Shown in pieces: positions 50,451 to 61,401 of a stretch of DNA of 64,000 nt. The number at the start of each line of letters is the position of its first letter. The first letter of the stretch is position 1. This DNA comes from Pseudoxanthomonas sp. NC8 (lineage in GTDB: Bacteria > Pseudomonadota > Gammaproteobacteria > Xanthomonadales > Xanthomonadaceae). The DNA is taken from assembly GCA_025232375.1 (NCBI GenBank), contig CP060419.1:1115001-1179000 (forward strand), written 5' to 3'. The position numbers and the translations under genes are program-made. The notes under the pieces are model-generated. The model was not told the DNA's origin. It did no database searches and saw nothing but the letters and a program-made list of their open reading frames with translations.

Positions 50451-50474
50451 AGGGCCGCTTCGGCGGCCCTTGTT
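50451..50474 (+). terminator. Rho-independent terminator after the TonB receptor
   Basis: 8-bp arms AGGGCCGC / GCGGCCCT with a TTCG tetraloop, then TGTTGTTT. Confidence 0.8.
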
Positions 50475-50508
50475 GTTTGGGGAATTAGCGTCTGTGGATT
50501 GGCTGGGG

Positions 50509-50606
50509 CGCCGGTTGCGGATGCCCCTGGAGGCGAATGTCCCCGGCGGCGGCCCTTGGCCTCCGCCTCCTCCTTTATTTCGCCTCAGGGGCATCCGCAA
50601 CCGGCG
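50509..50606. repeat. Long inverted repeat (28-bp arms), possible structured RNA
   Basis: Arm 1 (50509-50537) and arm 2 (50579-50606) are inverted copies of 28 bases; the only difference is one extra G in arm 1, inside a CCTGG. Arms begin CGCCGGTTGCGGATGCCCCT. The 41-base loop is rich in G/C and carries TCCTTTATT. Such a stem would be very stable as RNA. It lies in the 418-bp gap 50428-50845. A shorter hairpin (CCTGCG / CGCAGG) follows at 50609-50630. No protein-like frame crosses it. Confidence 0.85.
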
Positions 50607-50845
50607 TTCCTGCGTGGCTATGACCGCAGGAGCCCGTGCTGCATGGACGCGAGGTTGCTGGGAATCGCGTTGCCGTGGCCGGTACCGACGATGTCGGGGA
50701 CAGTCGTGGGCAAGTCCTGAAGGCCGTCGCCGAACTGGTCCGTTGGTCCCGGATACGGGGATCAGGCAGGAGGTCGGCTCGGTGGCGCGGGCAGACAGCC
50801 GCTGGCGTTTGAGCTAAAACGTCGGCATCCCCCGCCGTGCCGACC

Positions 50846-51343
50846 ATGACGATCCTTTCCGATGCGCAGCTGCGCGACCACGCCCTCACTTTGGGCGAAC
50901 GGCTGCGCGCGGCCCGCGAGCACCTGGTCACTGCCGAAAGCTGCACCGGTGGCTGGATCGCCAAGTGCCTGACCGACATCGCCGGCTCCTCGGACTGGTT
51001 CGACTGCGGCATGGTTGTGTACAGCTACGAGGCCAAGCAGGCGCTGCTCGGCGTGCGTCCGCAGACGCTGGAGGAGCATGGCGCGGTCAGCCGCGAGACC
51101 GCGATGGAGATGGTCTCCGGTGCGCTGGTCCATTCCGGCGCCAGCATCTCGGTGGCAGTGACCGGTATCGCCGGACCCGGCGGCGGCAGCCCGGACAAGC
51201 CGGTGGGCACGGTGTGGATCGCCTGGAAGCGGCGCGGCGGTTACGCGCGCGCTGAAGTCTTCCACTTCTATGGCGACCGCGAGGCCGTGCGCCGGCAGAC
51301 CGTTGGTAAGGCCTTGGCCGGGATCGCGGAGCTGCTGGCGTGA
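50846..51343 (+). CDS. pncC: CinA C-terminal family nicotinamide-nucleotide amidohydrolase (PncC)
   Basis: Deamidates nicotinamide mononucleotide to nicotinate mononucleotide in NAD recycling. The intact protein has AREHLVTAESCTGGWIAKCL (catalytic Ser in ESCTGG), TDIAGSSDWFDCGMVVYSYE, SGASISVAVTGIAGPGGGSP and KPVGTVWIAW. About 165 residues, the stand-alone CinA C-domain size. Start is ATG 50846; GTG 50837 in frame is possible. It lies 37 bases before ubiB. Confidence 0.92.
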   Translation: MTILSDAQLRDHALTLGERLRAAREHLVTAESCTGGWIAKCLTDIAGSSDWFDCGMVVYSYEAKQALLGVRPQTLEEHGAVSRETAMEMVSGALVHSGASISVAVTGIAGPGGGSPDKPVGTVWIAWKRRGGYARAEVFHFYGDREAVRRQTVGKALAGIAELLA

Positions 51344-51380
51344 GCGCTGCCACCGACGGCCCGACGGGGAGGACGACCTG

Positions 51381-53064
51381 ATGTGGGAGACGCTGGGCAC
51401 CGTCCGCGACCTGGGCCGGTTGCAGCAGATCGCCTCGGTGCTGGTCGGCTACGGCTTCGGCGACATGGTCCGCCGCATCGGCCTAGCCGGCGCGCTGGAG
51501 CGCGCCGGTCGCCTGCTCCACTGGCAGGACCCGCAGGCGATGGCGCACATGGCGCCACCGGAGCGGGTGCGCCGCGCGCTGGAAGACCTCGGCCCGACCT
51601 TCGTCAAGCTAGGCTAAGGTGCTGGCCACGCGCGTGGACCTGCTGCCACCGGAGTGGATCGCCGAGCTTGGCAAGCTGCAGAACGCGGTGCCGGCGCTGC
51701 CGTTCGCGCAGGTGCGGGCGCAGCTGGTCGAGGACCTGGGCGAGGAACCCGAAGCGCTATTCGCGCGACTCGACGAGATACCGCTGGCCGCGGCCTCGCT
51801 GGCGCAGACCCACCGCGCCTGGCTCGCCGACGGCACGCCGGTGGTGCTGAAGATCCGCCGCCCCGGCATCCGCGACACGGTCGAGTCCGACCTGCGCCTG
51901 CTGGCGCGGCTGGCCGAGATCGTCGAGGCGCAGGCCCCGGACCTGCACCGCTACCGCCCTCGCGAGGTGGTGCACGAGTTCACCCTGTCGTTGCGGCGCG
52001 AGCTGGACTTCGCCGCCGAATGCCGCAACGCCGAGCGCATCGCGGCCAATTTCGCCGGCCACGAAGAGATCGTGGTGCCGCGCGTGCACTGGCAGTGGAC
52101 CAGCGAGCGGCTCAACGTGCAGGACTTCGTCGCCGGCATTCCCGGTCCGGACCTTGGCCGCCGTCGACGCGGCGGGCCGGACCGCAAGCGCCTGGCCGAG
52201 GTCGGCGCCAGCATCGTGCTGAAGATGGTGCTGGAGGACGGCTTCTTCCACGCCGACCCCCATCCCGGGAACATCTTCTACCTGGCCGGCAACCGTGTCG
52301 CGGTGATCGACTTCGGCATGGTCGGGCGGGTGTCCGAACAGCGTCGTTTCCAGATCGTGCAGATGCTGCACGGCCTGGTCGAACGCGAGGCCGCGGCGGT
52401 CGGCGACGTGCTGCTGGAATGGGGCGAGGGCGGCACCGGGCCAGACGAGTCGCGGCTGCAGGCCGACATCGGCGCCTTCGTCGACCAGTACCGCGGCGTG
52501 CCGCTGAAGGACCTGCGGATGGGCCAGATGCTCATCGACGTCACCACGATCCTGCGCAACCACGGCCTGAGCCTGCCGCCGGACCTGGCGCTGATGGTCA
52601 AGGCGTTCCTGACCCTGGAGGGTTTCGGTCGCCAGCTCGATCCGGACTTCGACATGGCCGGGGCCGCGCGGCCCTATCTGGAGCGGGTGATGCTCGCGCA
52701 CTGGTCGCCGCGCGCGCTGTTGCGCCGGGGCCGCCGTGGGCTTTTCGATGCGATCGAGCTTGCCGGCGACATGCCGCGCGAACTGCGCCGGCTGCTTCGC
52801 GCCGCACGCCGCGGTCGCCTGAACATGCAGATCGAGGTGACCTCGCTGAAGGCGTTCGGCGAGCAGGTCGATCGCGCCGCCAACCGGCTGACCATGGGCG
52901 TGGTCACCGCGGCGCTGGTGATCGGTTCGTCGATCGTGATGAATGCGGCCGGCGGCGGCGTGTCCAGCCGCTGGCTGCTGGCGCTGGGCGTGGCCGGCTT
53001 CGTCGGCGCCGCGCTGATCGGAATGTGGATCCTGCTGTCGATCTGGCGCAGCGGGCGGCGCTGA
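51381..53064 (+). CDS. UbiB/AarF-type atypical kinase (ABC1 family)
   Basis: ABC1 kinase-like ATPase needed for ubiquinone synthesis in the UbiB branch; an AarF paralogue is possible. Family motifs: the KxGQ box LGPTFVKLGQVLATR, VLKIRRPGI (nucleotide loop), RRELDFAAECRNAERIAANF, DGFFHADPHPGNIFYL and VIDFGMVGRV. Two C-terminal membrane helices (VVTAALVIGSSIVMNAAG, WLLALGVAGFVGAALIGMWI) fit UbiB topology. About 561 residues. Breaks: CTAAGG at 51614 (CCAGG), CCTTGG at 52152, and about 52180. GGGGAGGA ribosome site. Confidence 0.88.
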
Positions 53065-53116
53065 GGGCGCTTCCGCCTTGCCTGCGTGCGTAGGGCAAGG
53101 CTCGCCCCGCTCCCTG

Positions 53117-53325
53117 CTACTCCTCCGGTCGATACTCCAGCAAATCCCCGGCTGGCACTCCAACGCCTTGCAGATCGCCTCCAGCGTGCCGAAGCGCACG
53201 CCCTTGACGTGCCCCTGCTTGAGCAGCGAGAGGTTGGTCTCGCTGATGCCGATCGCGTCGGTAAGGTCCTTCGACTTCATCTTGCGCCGCGCCAGCATCA
53301 CGTCGAGGTTGACGATGATGGGCAT
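53117..53325 (-). CDS. Small XRE/Cro-type HTH regulator, partner of DUF2975 gene
   Basis: About 68 residues: MPIIVNLDVMLARRKMKSKD LTDAIGISETNLSLLKQGHV, KGVRFGTLEAICKALECQPG, then DLLEYRPEE in another frame; a missing G in a G run at about 53147 causes the shift. The helix-turn-helix is clear (LTDAIGISETNLSLLK). Small regulators of this YozG type nearly always follow a DUF2975 membrane protein, as here (TGATG overlap), suggesting a membrane-protein/regulator pair. Confidence 0.85.
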
Positions 53326-53870
53326 CAGACGATGGCCCTGACGTCATCGGCCGCGTCGGTGGTAAGGCGCATCAGGTGGGCGACGCTGTACAGGCACAGA
53401 CAGGCGATCAGGAACAGGTAGGCCCGATCGAACTCGATGCTGAAGGTCCCGCGCGTCTGGTCGACCATGATCGCCATGCCTTCCAGCAGTCGCGCCGCTG
53501 TGCTGAAGGCCGCGTACAGCAGGAGCGAATGCGCGAGCCATCGAAACGCGTCGGCAACCGGCCTGCTCAAGGCTTCATTGCGGTAGAGCTGCTTTCCAAG
53601 TTGCCGGAGGGCCAGCAGTGGGATCAGCTGCGCAGCTGTCCACAGCGCGGCTGAAGTACTCAGGAGTTGCTTTCCGAGGGCGTGCATGCCGACCAGTTGT
53701 TTCCATTCCAATCCCGGCCCGAACCTCCAGCCCGACCATTGCGGGTCCCAGTCCGGAACCCACGGCATGAACGTCAGCAGCGCACCAAAGACCGCGACCC
53801 CTGTCAGGCCCAGCGAGGCAAGCGACATCAGGTGGTAGCCGTGGCGGCGAATCTTGTACGAGACATCCAT
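53325..53870 (-). CDS. DUF2975 membrane protein
   Basis: Intact 181-residue protein with four membrane helices: MSLASLGLTGVAVFGALLTF, STSAALWTAAQLIPLLALRQ, FRWLAHSLLLYAAFSTAARL and AYLFLIACLCLYSVAHLMRL. DUF2975 proteins have no known activity. Translationally coupled to the XRE regulator. Its upstream region is AT-rich and shares a divergent gap with lexA; TTTAC (53895-53899) and GTAAA (53912-53916) form a dyad, and TTACGAA recurs 21 bases apart, both candidate sites for the XRE protein. Confidence 0.8.
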   Translation of the reverse strand: MDVSYKIRRHGYHLMSLASLGLTGVAVFGALLTFMPWVPDWDPQWSGWRFGPGLEWKQLVGMHALGKQLLSTSAALWTAAQLIPLLALRQLGKQLYRNEALSRPVADAFRWLAHSLLLYAAFSTAARLLEGMAIMVDQTRGTFSIEFDRAYLFLIACLCLYSVAHLMRLTTDAADDVRAIV

Positions 53871-53952
53871 GTCTATACCTCCTCCGTTTTGTTGTTTACG
53901 AATTACATAAAGTAAATTACGAAATTGTCAATTGCTTGCGTTGCGGCCGTTG

Positions 53953-53971
53953 TTAGTAGTATTACTACTAA
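53953..53971. promoter_or_regulatory. LexA box (SOS operator) of lexA
   Basis: Perfect odd-centred palindrome TTAGTAGTATTACTACTAA, ending two bases before the lexA ATG. It fits the TTAG-N6-TACTA LexA target described for Xylella and Xanthomonas. It overlaps where a Shine-Dalgarno would be, so LexA binding blocks the start region directly. Confidence 0.9.
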
Positions 53972-53973
53972 CC

Positions 53974-54630
53974 ATGGACCTGACAGACACCCAGCACGCC
54001 ATCCTTGCCCTGATCGCCGAGCGCATCGACGCCGAGGGCATGCCGCCTTCGCAGACCGAGATCGCCCGAGCCTTGGGCTTCAAGGGCGTACGCGCGGCGC
54101 AGTACCACCTGGAGGCGCTGGAGGCGGCCGGGGCGATCGAACGCCTGCCGGGTCGGGCCCGTGGCATTCGCCTGAAGGTCGCGCCGAAGGCGCCGCAGGC
54201 CGAGCTGGCGTTGCCGCCGGCCGGCAATGACGACGACGCGCTGCGCCTGCCGGTGCTCGGCCGGGTCGCGGCCGGCATGCCCATCGGCGCCGACGTGCCG
54301 ACCGGCATGGCCGAAAGCTTCGTGGTCCTGGACCGTGTGCTGTTCTCGCCCTCGCCTGACTACCTGCTCAAGGTGCAGGGCGACTCGATGCGCGACGAGG
54401 GCATCTTCGACGGCGACCTGATCGGGGTGCACCGGACGCGCGAGGCGCGCTCGGGCCAGATCGTGGTGGCGCGGGTGGACGAGGAGATCACGGTCAAGCT
54501 GTTGAAGATCGGCAAGGACCGGATCCGCCTGCTGCCGCGCAATCCCGACTACGCGCCGATCGAGGTGCTGCCGGACCAGGACTTCGCCATCGAGGGCCTG
54601 TACTGCGGCCTGGTCAGGCCGAACCGCTGA
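53974..54630 (+). CDS. lexA: LexA, SOS repressor
   Basis: Self-cleaving repressor of the SOS regulon. MDLTDTQHAILALIAERIDA with HTH PPSQTEIARALGFKGVRAAQ YHLEALEAAGAIERLPGRAR. Cleavage site Ala-Gly in GRVAAGMPIGADVP; catalytic Ser in QGDSMRDEGIFDGD and Lys in VDEEITVKLLKIG. 218 residues, intact. ATG 53974 is preferred over the upstream in-frame start at 53932, since LexA proteins of this group begin MDLT. Autoregulated through the box at 53953-53971. No Shine-Dalgarno is visible, so this may be a leaderless or weakly initiated mRNA. Confidence 0.97.
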   Translation: MDLTDTQHAILALIAERIDAEGMPPSQTEIARALGFKGVRAAQYHLEALEAAGAIERLPGRARGIRLKVAPKAPQAELALPPAGNDDDALRLPVLGRVAAGMPIGADVPTGMAESFVVLDRVLFSPSPDYLLKVQGDSMRDEGIFDGDLIGVHRTREARSGQIVVARVDEEITVKLLKIGKDRIRLLPRNPDYAPIEVLPDQDFAIEGLYCGLVRPNR

Positions 54631-54804
54631 TGGCGTTTCCCCGCCTTCCGTCGCGGCGTTTTCCGACCTCCGGCGACACCGCATGGCGATGGGCCGGTCG
54701 TGCTGTCGCGACTATTTTCTGAATCCACCGCCCGCTGTCGCAGCCTGTGCGACCGGGCCACCCCAGACTTCGCAACACACCACTGACACCCGAGGACACC
54801 CCAG

Positions 54805-55844
<1,040 letters not shown>

Positions 55845-55988
55845 GTACATGGGGTCCTGGCTCTGCCCGGGACCGATCGCTATCCCGTTCCCCGCCGGAA
55901 TGCTGTCAGTGGCGTGACGGTGGGGAACGGGGCCTTGAAGGCCAGGGAGGGCAGGCGCCATGGATGGCGCACATCTTCCAGCGGACCG

Positions 55989-56521
55989 ATGACTGACGAT
56001 TCAGGACCATGACGGCGCAGGCAGTCCGGTCGGACTGCACGGGCCGGCCGGACCGGCGCGCCGCCGCAAGCGCCCGGAACCGACCCCGGTGCAGCGTGCG
56101 CTGGGACTGCTGGTCCGGCGCGAGCACTCGCGCAAGGAACTGAGCCGCAAGCTGGTGGCGCGCGGGGTCGAGGCCGACGAGGCGCGTGCCGCGATCGAGC
56201 GCCTTGGCCGGCGAGGGCTGGCAGGACGACACCCGCTTCGCCGAATCGCTGGTCCGCAGCCGTGCCGCCTCCGGTTACGGGCCGCTCTATGTGCGTGCCG
56301 AGCTGTCGACCCACGGCTTGCCGGGTGAGGCGATTGCGGCCGCCCTGGAGGGCTTCGAAGGCGACTGGACCGCCAATGCCCGCGACCTGGTCCGGCGCCG
56401 GTTCGGTCCGGCAGGGCCCGCCGACCTGGCCCAGCGGCGCAAAGCGGCCGACCTGCTCGCCAGGCGCGGGTTCGATGGCGACAGCATCCGCGCTGCGACC
56501 CGCTGGGACCCGGACGAGTAG
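55989..56521 (+). CDS. recX: RecX, regulator of RecA filaments
   Basis: Inhibits or trims RecA filaments. The recognisable body: [42 protein letters not shown], then [34 protein letters not shown] and [20 protein letters not shown]: three-helix RecX repeats. Errors: CCTTGG at 56202 and a shift near 56007. The start is uncertain; ATG 55989 (MTDDSG) needs the 56007 correction, otherwise only non-ATG starts are available. Downstream of recA, as in most relatives. Confidence 0.9.
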
Positions 56522-56706
56522 GGCGCCGGCCTTTCCCGCCCTGGTCGGGAGGGCCGCCCCCGCCGGATCGCCAGCCATGGCGTGCCCGGGCGGCGCGCAG
56601 GCGTCCGGAGGCGCCCGCTCTGCTACCCTTTGCGGCTCCAGATTCCCGTCCCGCCGGGCCGCCGAGGCGCGTTCCCGGCCCGGACCCGTCCGCCAGCCGA
56701 AGCCAG

Positions 56707-59359
<2,653 letters not shown>

Positions 59360-59530
59360 CCGCGCGGCATCCGCCGGCCCCGCGAACCGGGCGGAACTTG
59401 CCCCCTGCTGGCGGGGGCAGTACGATCCCGTGCTGTTCAAACATTTAGTACGCCGCTGTGTGGACACGCGAGGCCTCCCTTCGGAGGTCCGCGGGCCGGC
59501 GAAGGCATGCCGGCGCCATGGAGATAGACA

Positions 59531-59739
59531 ATGCTGATTCTGACCCGCCGCGTAGGCGAAACCCTGATGATTGGTGATTCGATCACCGTTACCGTGCTTG
59601 GGGTGAAGGGCAACTATAGGTGCGTATCGGCATCACCGCGCCCAAGGACGTGGCGGTGCACCGCGAGGAGATCTACCAGCGGATCCAGCGCGGAGAGAGC
59701 CCCGGGGCCACGGCTGACGAGGGCGATCCGGCGGCCTGA
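59531..59739 (+). CDS. csrA: CsrA/RsmA, post-transcriptional regulator
   Basis: Homodimeric RNA-binding protein that blocks or exposes ribosome sites at GGA motifs; controls carbon storage, motility and virulence traits. [28 protein letters not shown], then (after a shift) [26 protein letters not shown]. One break: CTATAGG at 59614 (CCAGG expected). About 69 residues with a Pro/Ala/Asp tail. GGAG lies 8 bases before ATG. Between alaS and tRNA-Ser as in many gammaproteobacteria. Confidence 0.96.
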
Positions 59740-59820
59740 GCAGAAAAGGGTTTGCCGCGAAACGCCCCAGACGGTATCCTTCCGCGTCTCGCGAGCGCAG
59801 CAGCGCGGTGCGGGTCCAAC

Positions 59821-59913
59821 GGAGTGATGCCCGAGAGGCCGAAGGGGCTCCCCTGCTAAGGGAGTATAGGGTCAAAAGCTCTATCGAGGGTTCGAATCCC
59901 TCTCACTCCGCCA
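59821..59913 (+). tRNA. tRNA-Ser (anticodon GCT)
   Basis: 93 bases with acceptor GGAGTGA/TCACTCC, D arm, anticodon stem CTCCC/GGGAG with loop CTGCTAA (anticodon GCT, reads AGC/AGT), a long class II variable arm, T arm GGTTCGAATCC, discriminator G, encoded CCA. A terminator follows. Confidence 0.96.
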
Positions 59914-59920
59914 GTTGTGA

Positions 59921-59946
59921 AAAAGCCCCCGATCGGGGGCTTTTTT
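59921..59946 (+). terminator. Rho-independent terminator after tRNA-Ser
   Basis: AAAAGCCCCC / GGGGGCTTTT arms, loop GATC, then TT. Self-complementary, so it works on both strands. Confidence 0.85.
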
Positions 59947-60041
59947 GTATCCGCGGTCGACTGGAGCCGGTATGTCCCGGCGCGTCCCAGGGCCGTCGCG
60001 CGCCGGCCGTGGCCCGGTACCTGACCGCCTGCTTCCCGGGC

Positions 60042-61277
60042 TCAACGCCAGGCGCTTCCCATCTGGATGATGATGGTTCTGTCTTCGGGCCCCCAGGCGT
60101 AGTCGGCGCCCACGTACAGGCCGATCCGGCGCGCGATCTGGTAGCGCACGCCAACGCCCTTGCTGACCGCGGTGTAGGCCTCGTCGAAGCTGGCGCGCGT
60201 GCCCCACGCACGCCCCGCGCCGATGAAGCCGATCCCGGCCCAGCGCGGAGTGACGTTCCAGCGCAGTTCGGATTCGAGCACGACGGTGCTGTCGTCCCTG
60301 GTAGCGCGCGGAAGCGATTCCGCGAAGGTCGATGAAGGGCAGCCGGTAGAACGGCACGTCGCCCGCGGCGTGGCGCAGGTCAGCGCGCCCGCCCAGGACC
60401 AGCTTCGATCCGAGCGGCCAATAGCCATAGCCGTAGGTGCGCCAGGTCTGGAAGGTGAGATCACTGCCGATCGCGGGCAGGTAGGCGTTGCCCTGCGCCA
60501 GCACGAAATAGCCGCGTGAAGGCGTAAACGGATTGTCGCGGCTGTCGTATTCAGGCTCAGGCCCACGCCGGAATTGACCTGCTGGAAGTCGCGGTCGTCG
60601 AACAGCGGTCGTTGTGCGCCGTCCTGCAGCCGGGGGTCGAGGTCGGTGTAGACCCACTGCGCCGACACGAACAGCTCCCGGTCGCCGACCCGGCGCGAGA
60701 CCTGCTGGAGGGAGCCCAGTCCGGTGAGGTTGACCGCCACGCGCGTCTCCGGCTGCAGCGGGCCGCTGGTGTAGAAGTCGATGTTGAAGTCCGCATCGGC
60801 CACGCCGCCCTTGTATCGCCAGGTGTCGTCGCGGAAATGGAGGATGCCGCCGCCACCATAGGCCTTGCTGCCGTTCTCGGTTTTCATGACCAGGGCGCCG
60901 AAAAGGTTCGGCGCGATCATCTGCGTGCTGCCGTCCGCCTTGGTCCGCGTCGTGGCACTGCCTTCCGGGCGCTGGAAGAACGCGAAGAAAATGCCGCCGC
61001 CATAGCCCAGCGCAGGATCGGTGATGACGATCGGTACCGGCAGGAATCCGTGATGGTCGAGCAGCCAGTTCGACATGTCGATGCTGCCGTCCTCGCTGTC
61101 GCGGAACATGCTGCCCTTGGCCGCGGTGGCAGTCGCTTCCGGCGGGGTATCGGTCGTCCCTGCCGGCGATGCCATCGCACCCGGGCCGGCGTTGGCTGCC
61201 AGCGGCAGGAACAGCGCCAGGAGCAGCCGCCTCGCCGGCTCGCTCCTGCCGCTCGAATGCGCGTGGTCAGCTTTCAT
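60042..61277 (-). CDS. Omp85/BamA-superfamily outer-membrane barrel without visible POTRA domains
   Basis: 16-stranded surface-antigen-type barrel (bacterial surface antigen D15 domain). N-terminal signal (KADHAHSSGRSEPARRLLLA LFLPLAANA), then DSEDGSIDMSNWLLDHHGFL PVPIVITDPALGYGGG. Strands such as GGGILHFRDDTWRYKGG, FTPSRGYFVLAQGNAYLPAI (the Omp85 lid-loop region), and C-terminal YQIARRIGLYVGADYAWGPE DRTIIIQMGSAWR. About 412 residues, too short for POTRA repeats. Breaks: a lost G in CCTGG at 60548 and another near 60305. Upstream partner is a large secreted protein on the same strand. Confidence 0.8.
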   Translation of the reverse strand: MKADHAHSSGRSEPARRLLLALFLPLAANAGPGAMASPAGTTDTPPEATATAAKGSMFRDSEDGSIDMSNWLLDHHGFLPVPIVITDPALGYGGGIFFAFFQRPEGSATTRTKADGSTQMIAPNLFGALVMKTENGSKAYGGGGILHFRDDTWRYKGGVADADFNIDFYTSGPLQPETRVAVNLTGLGSLQQVSRRVGDRELFVSAQWVYTDLDPRLQDGAQRPLFDDRDFQQVNSGVGLSLNTTAATIRLRLHAAISCWRRATPTCPRSAVISPSRPGAPTAMAIGRSDRSWSWAGALTCATPRATCRSTGCPSSTFAESLPRATRDDSTVVLESELRWNVTPRWAGIGFIGAGRAWGTRASFDEAYTAVSKGVGVRYQIARRIGLYVGADYAWGPEDRTIIIQMGSAWR

Positions 61278-61401
61278 TTCCAGGTCCGTCGGTATGGCCG
61301 TGCCCGGATGCGCAAGGGAGCGGCCGGCACGCGTGTGCGGGTGCTCGCCGGCCCCTCTACCCACGGCGCGGCTCACGGTGTGGATCCGGTGGTCACGGGC
61401 G

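Noticed and set aside
54631-54804. LexA box in front of recA
   Set aside because: I searched for TTAG-N6-TACTA and its variants and found none convincing.
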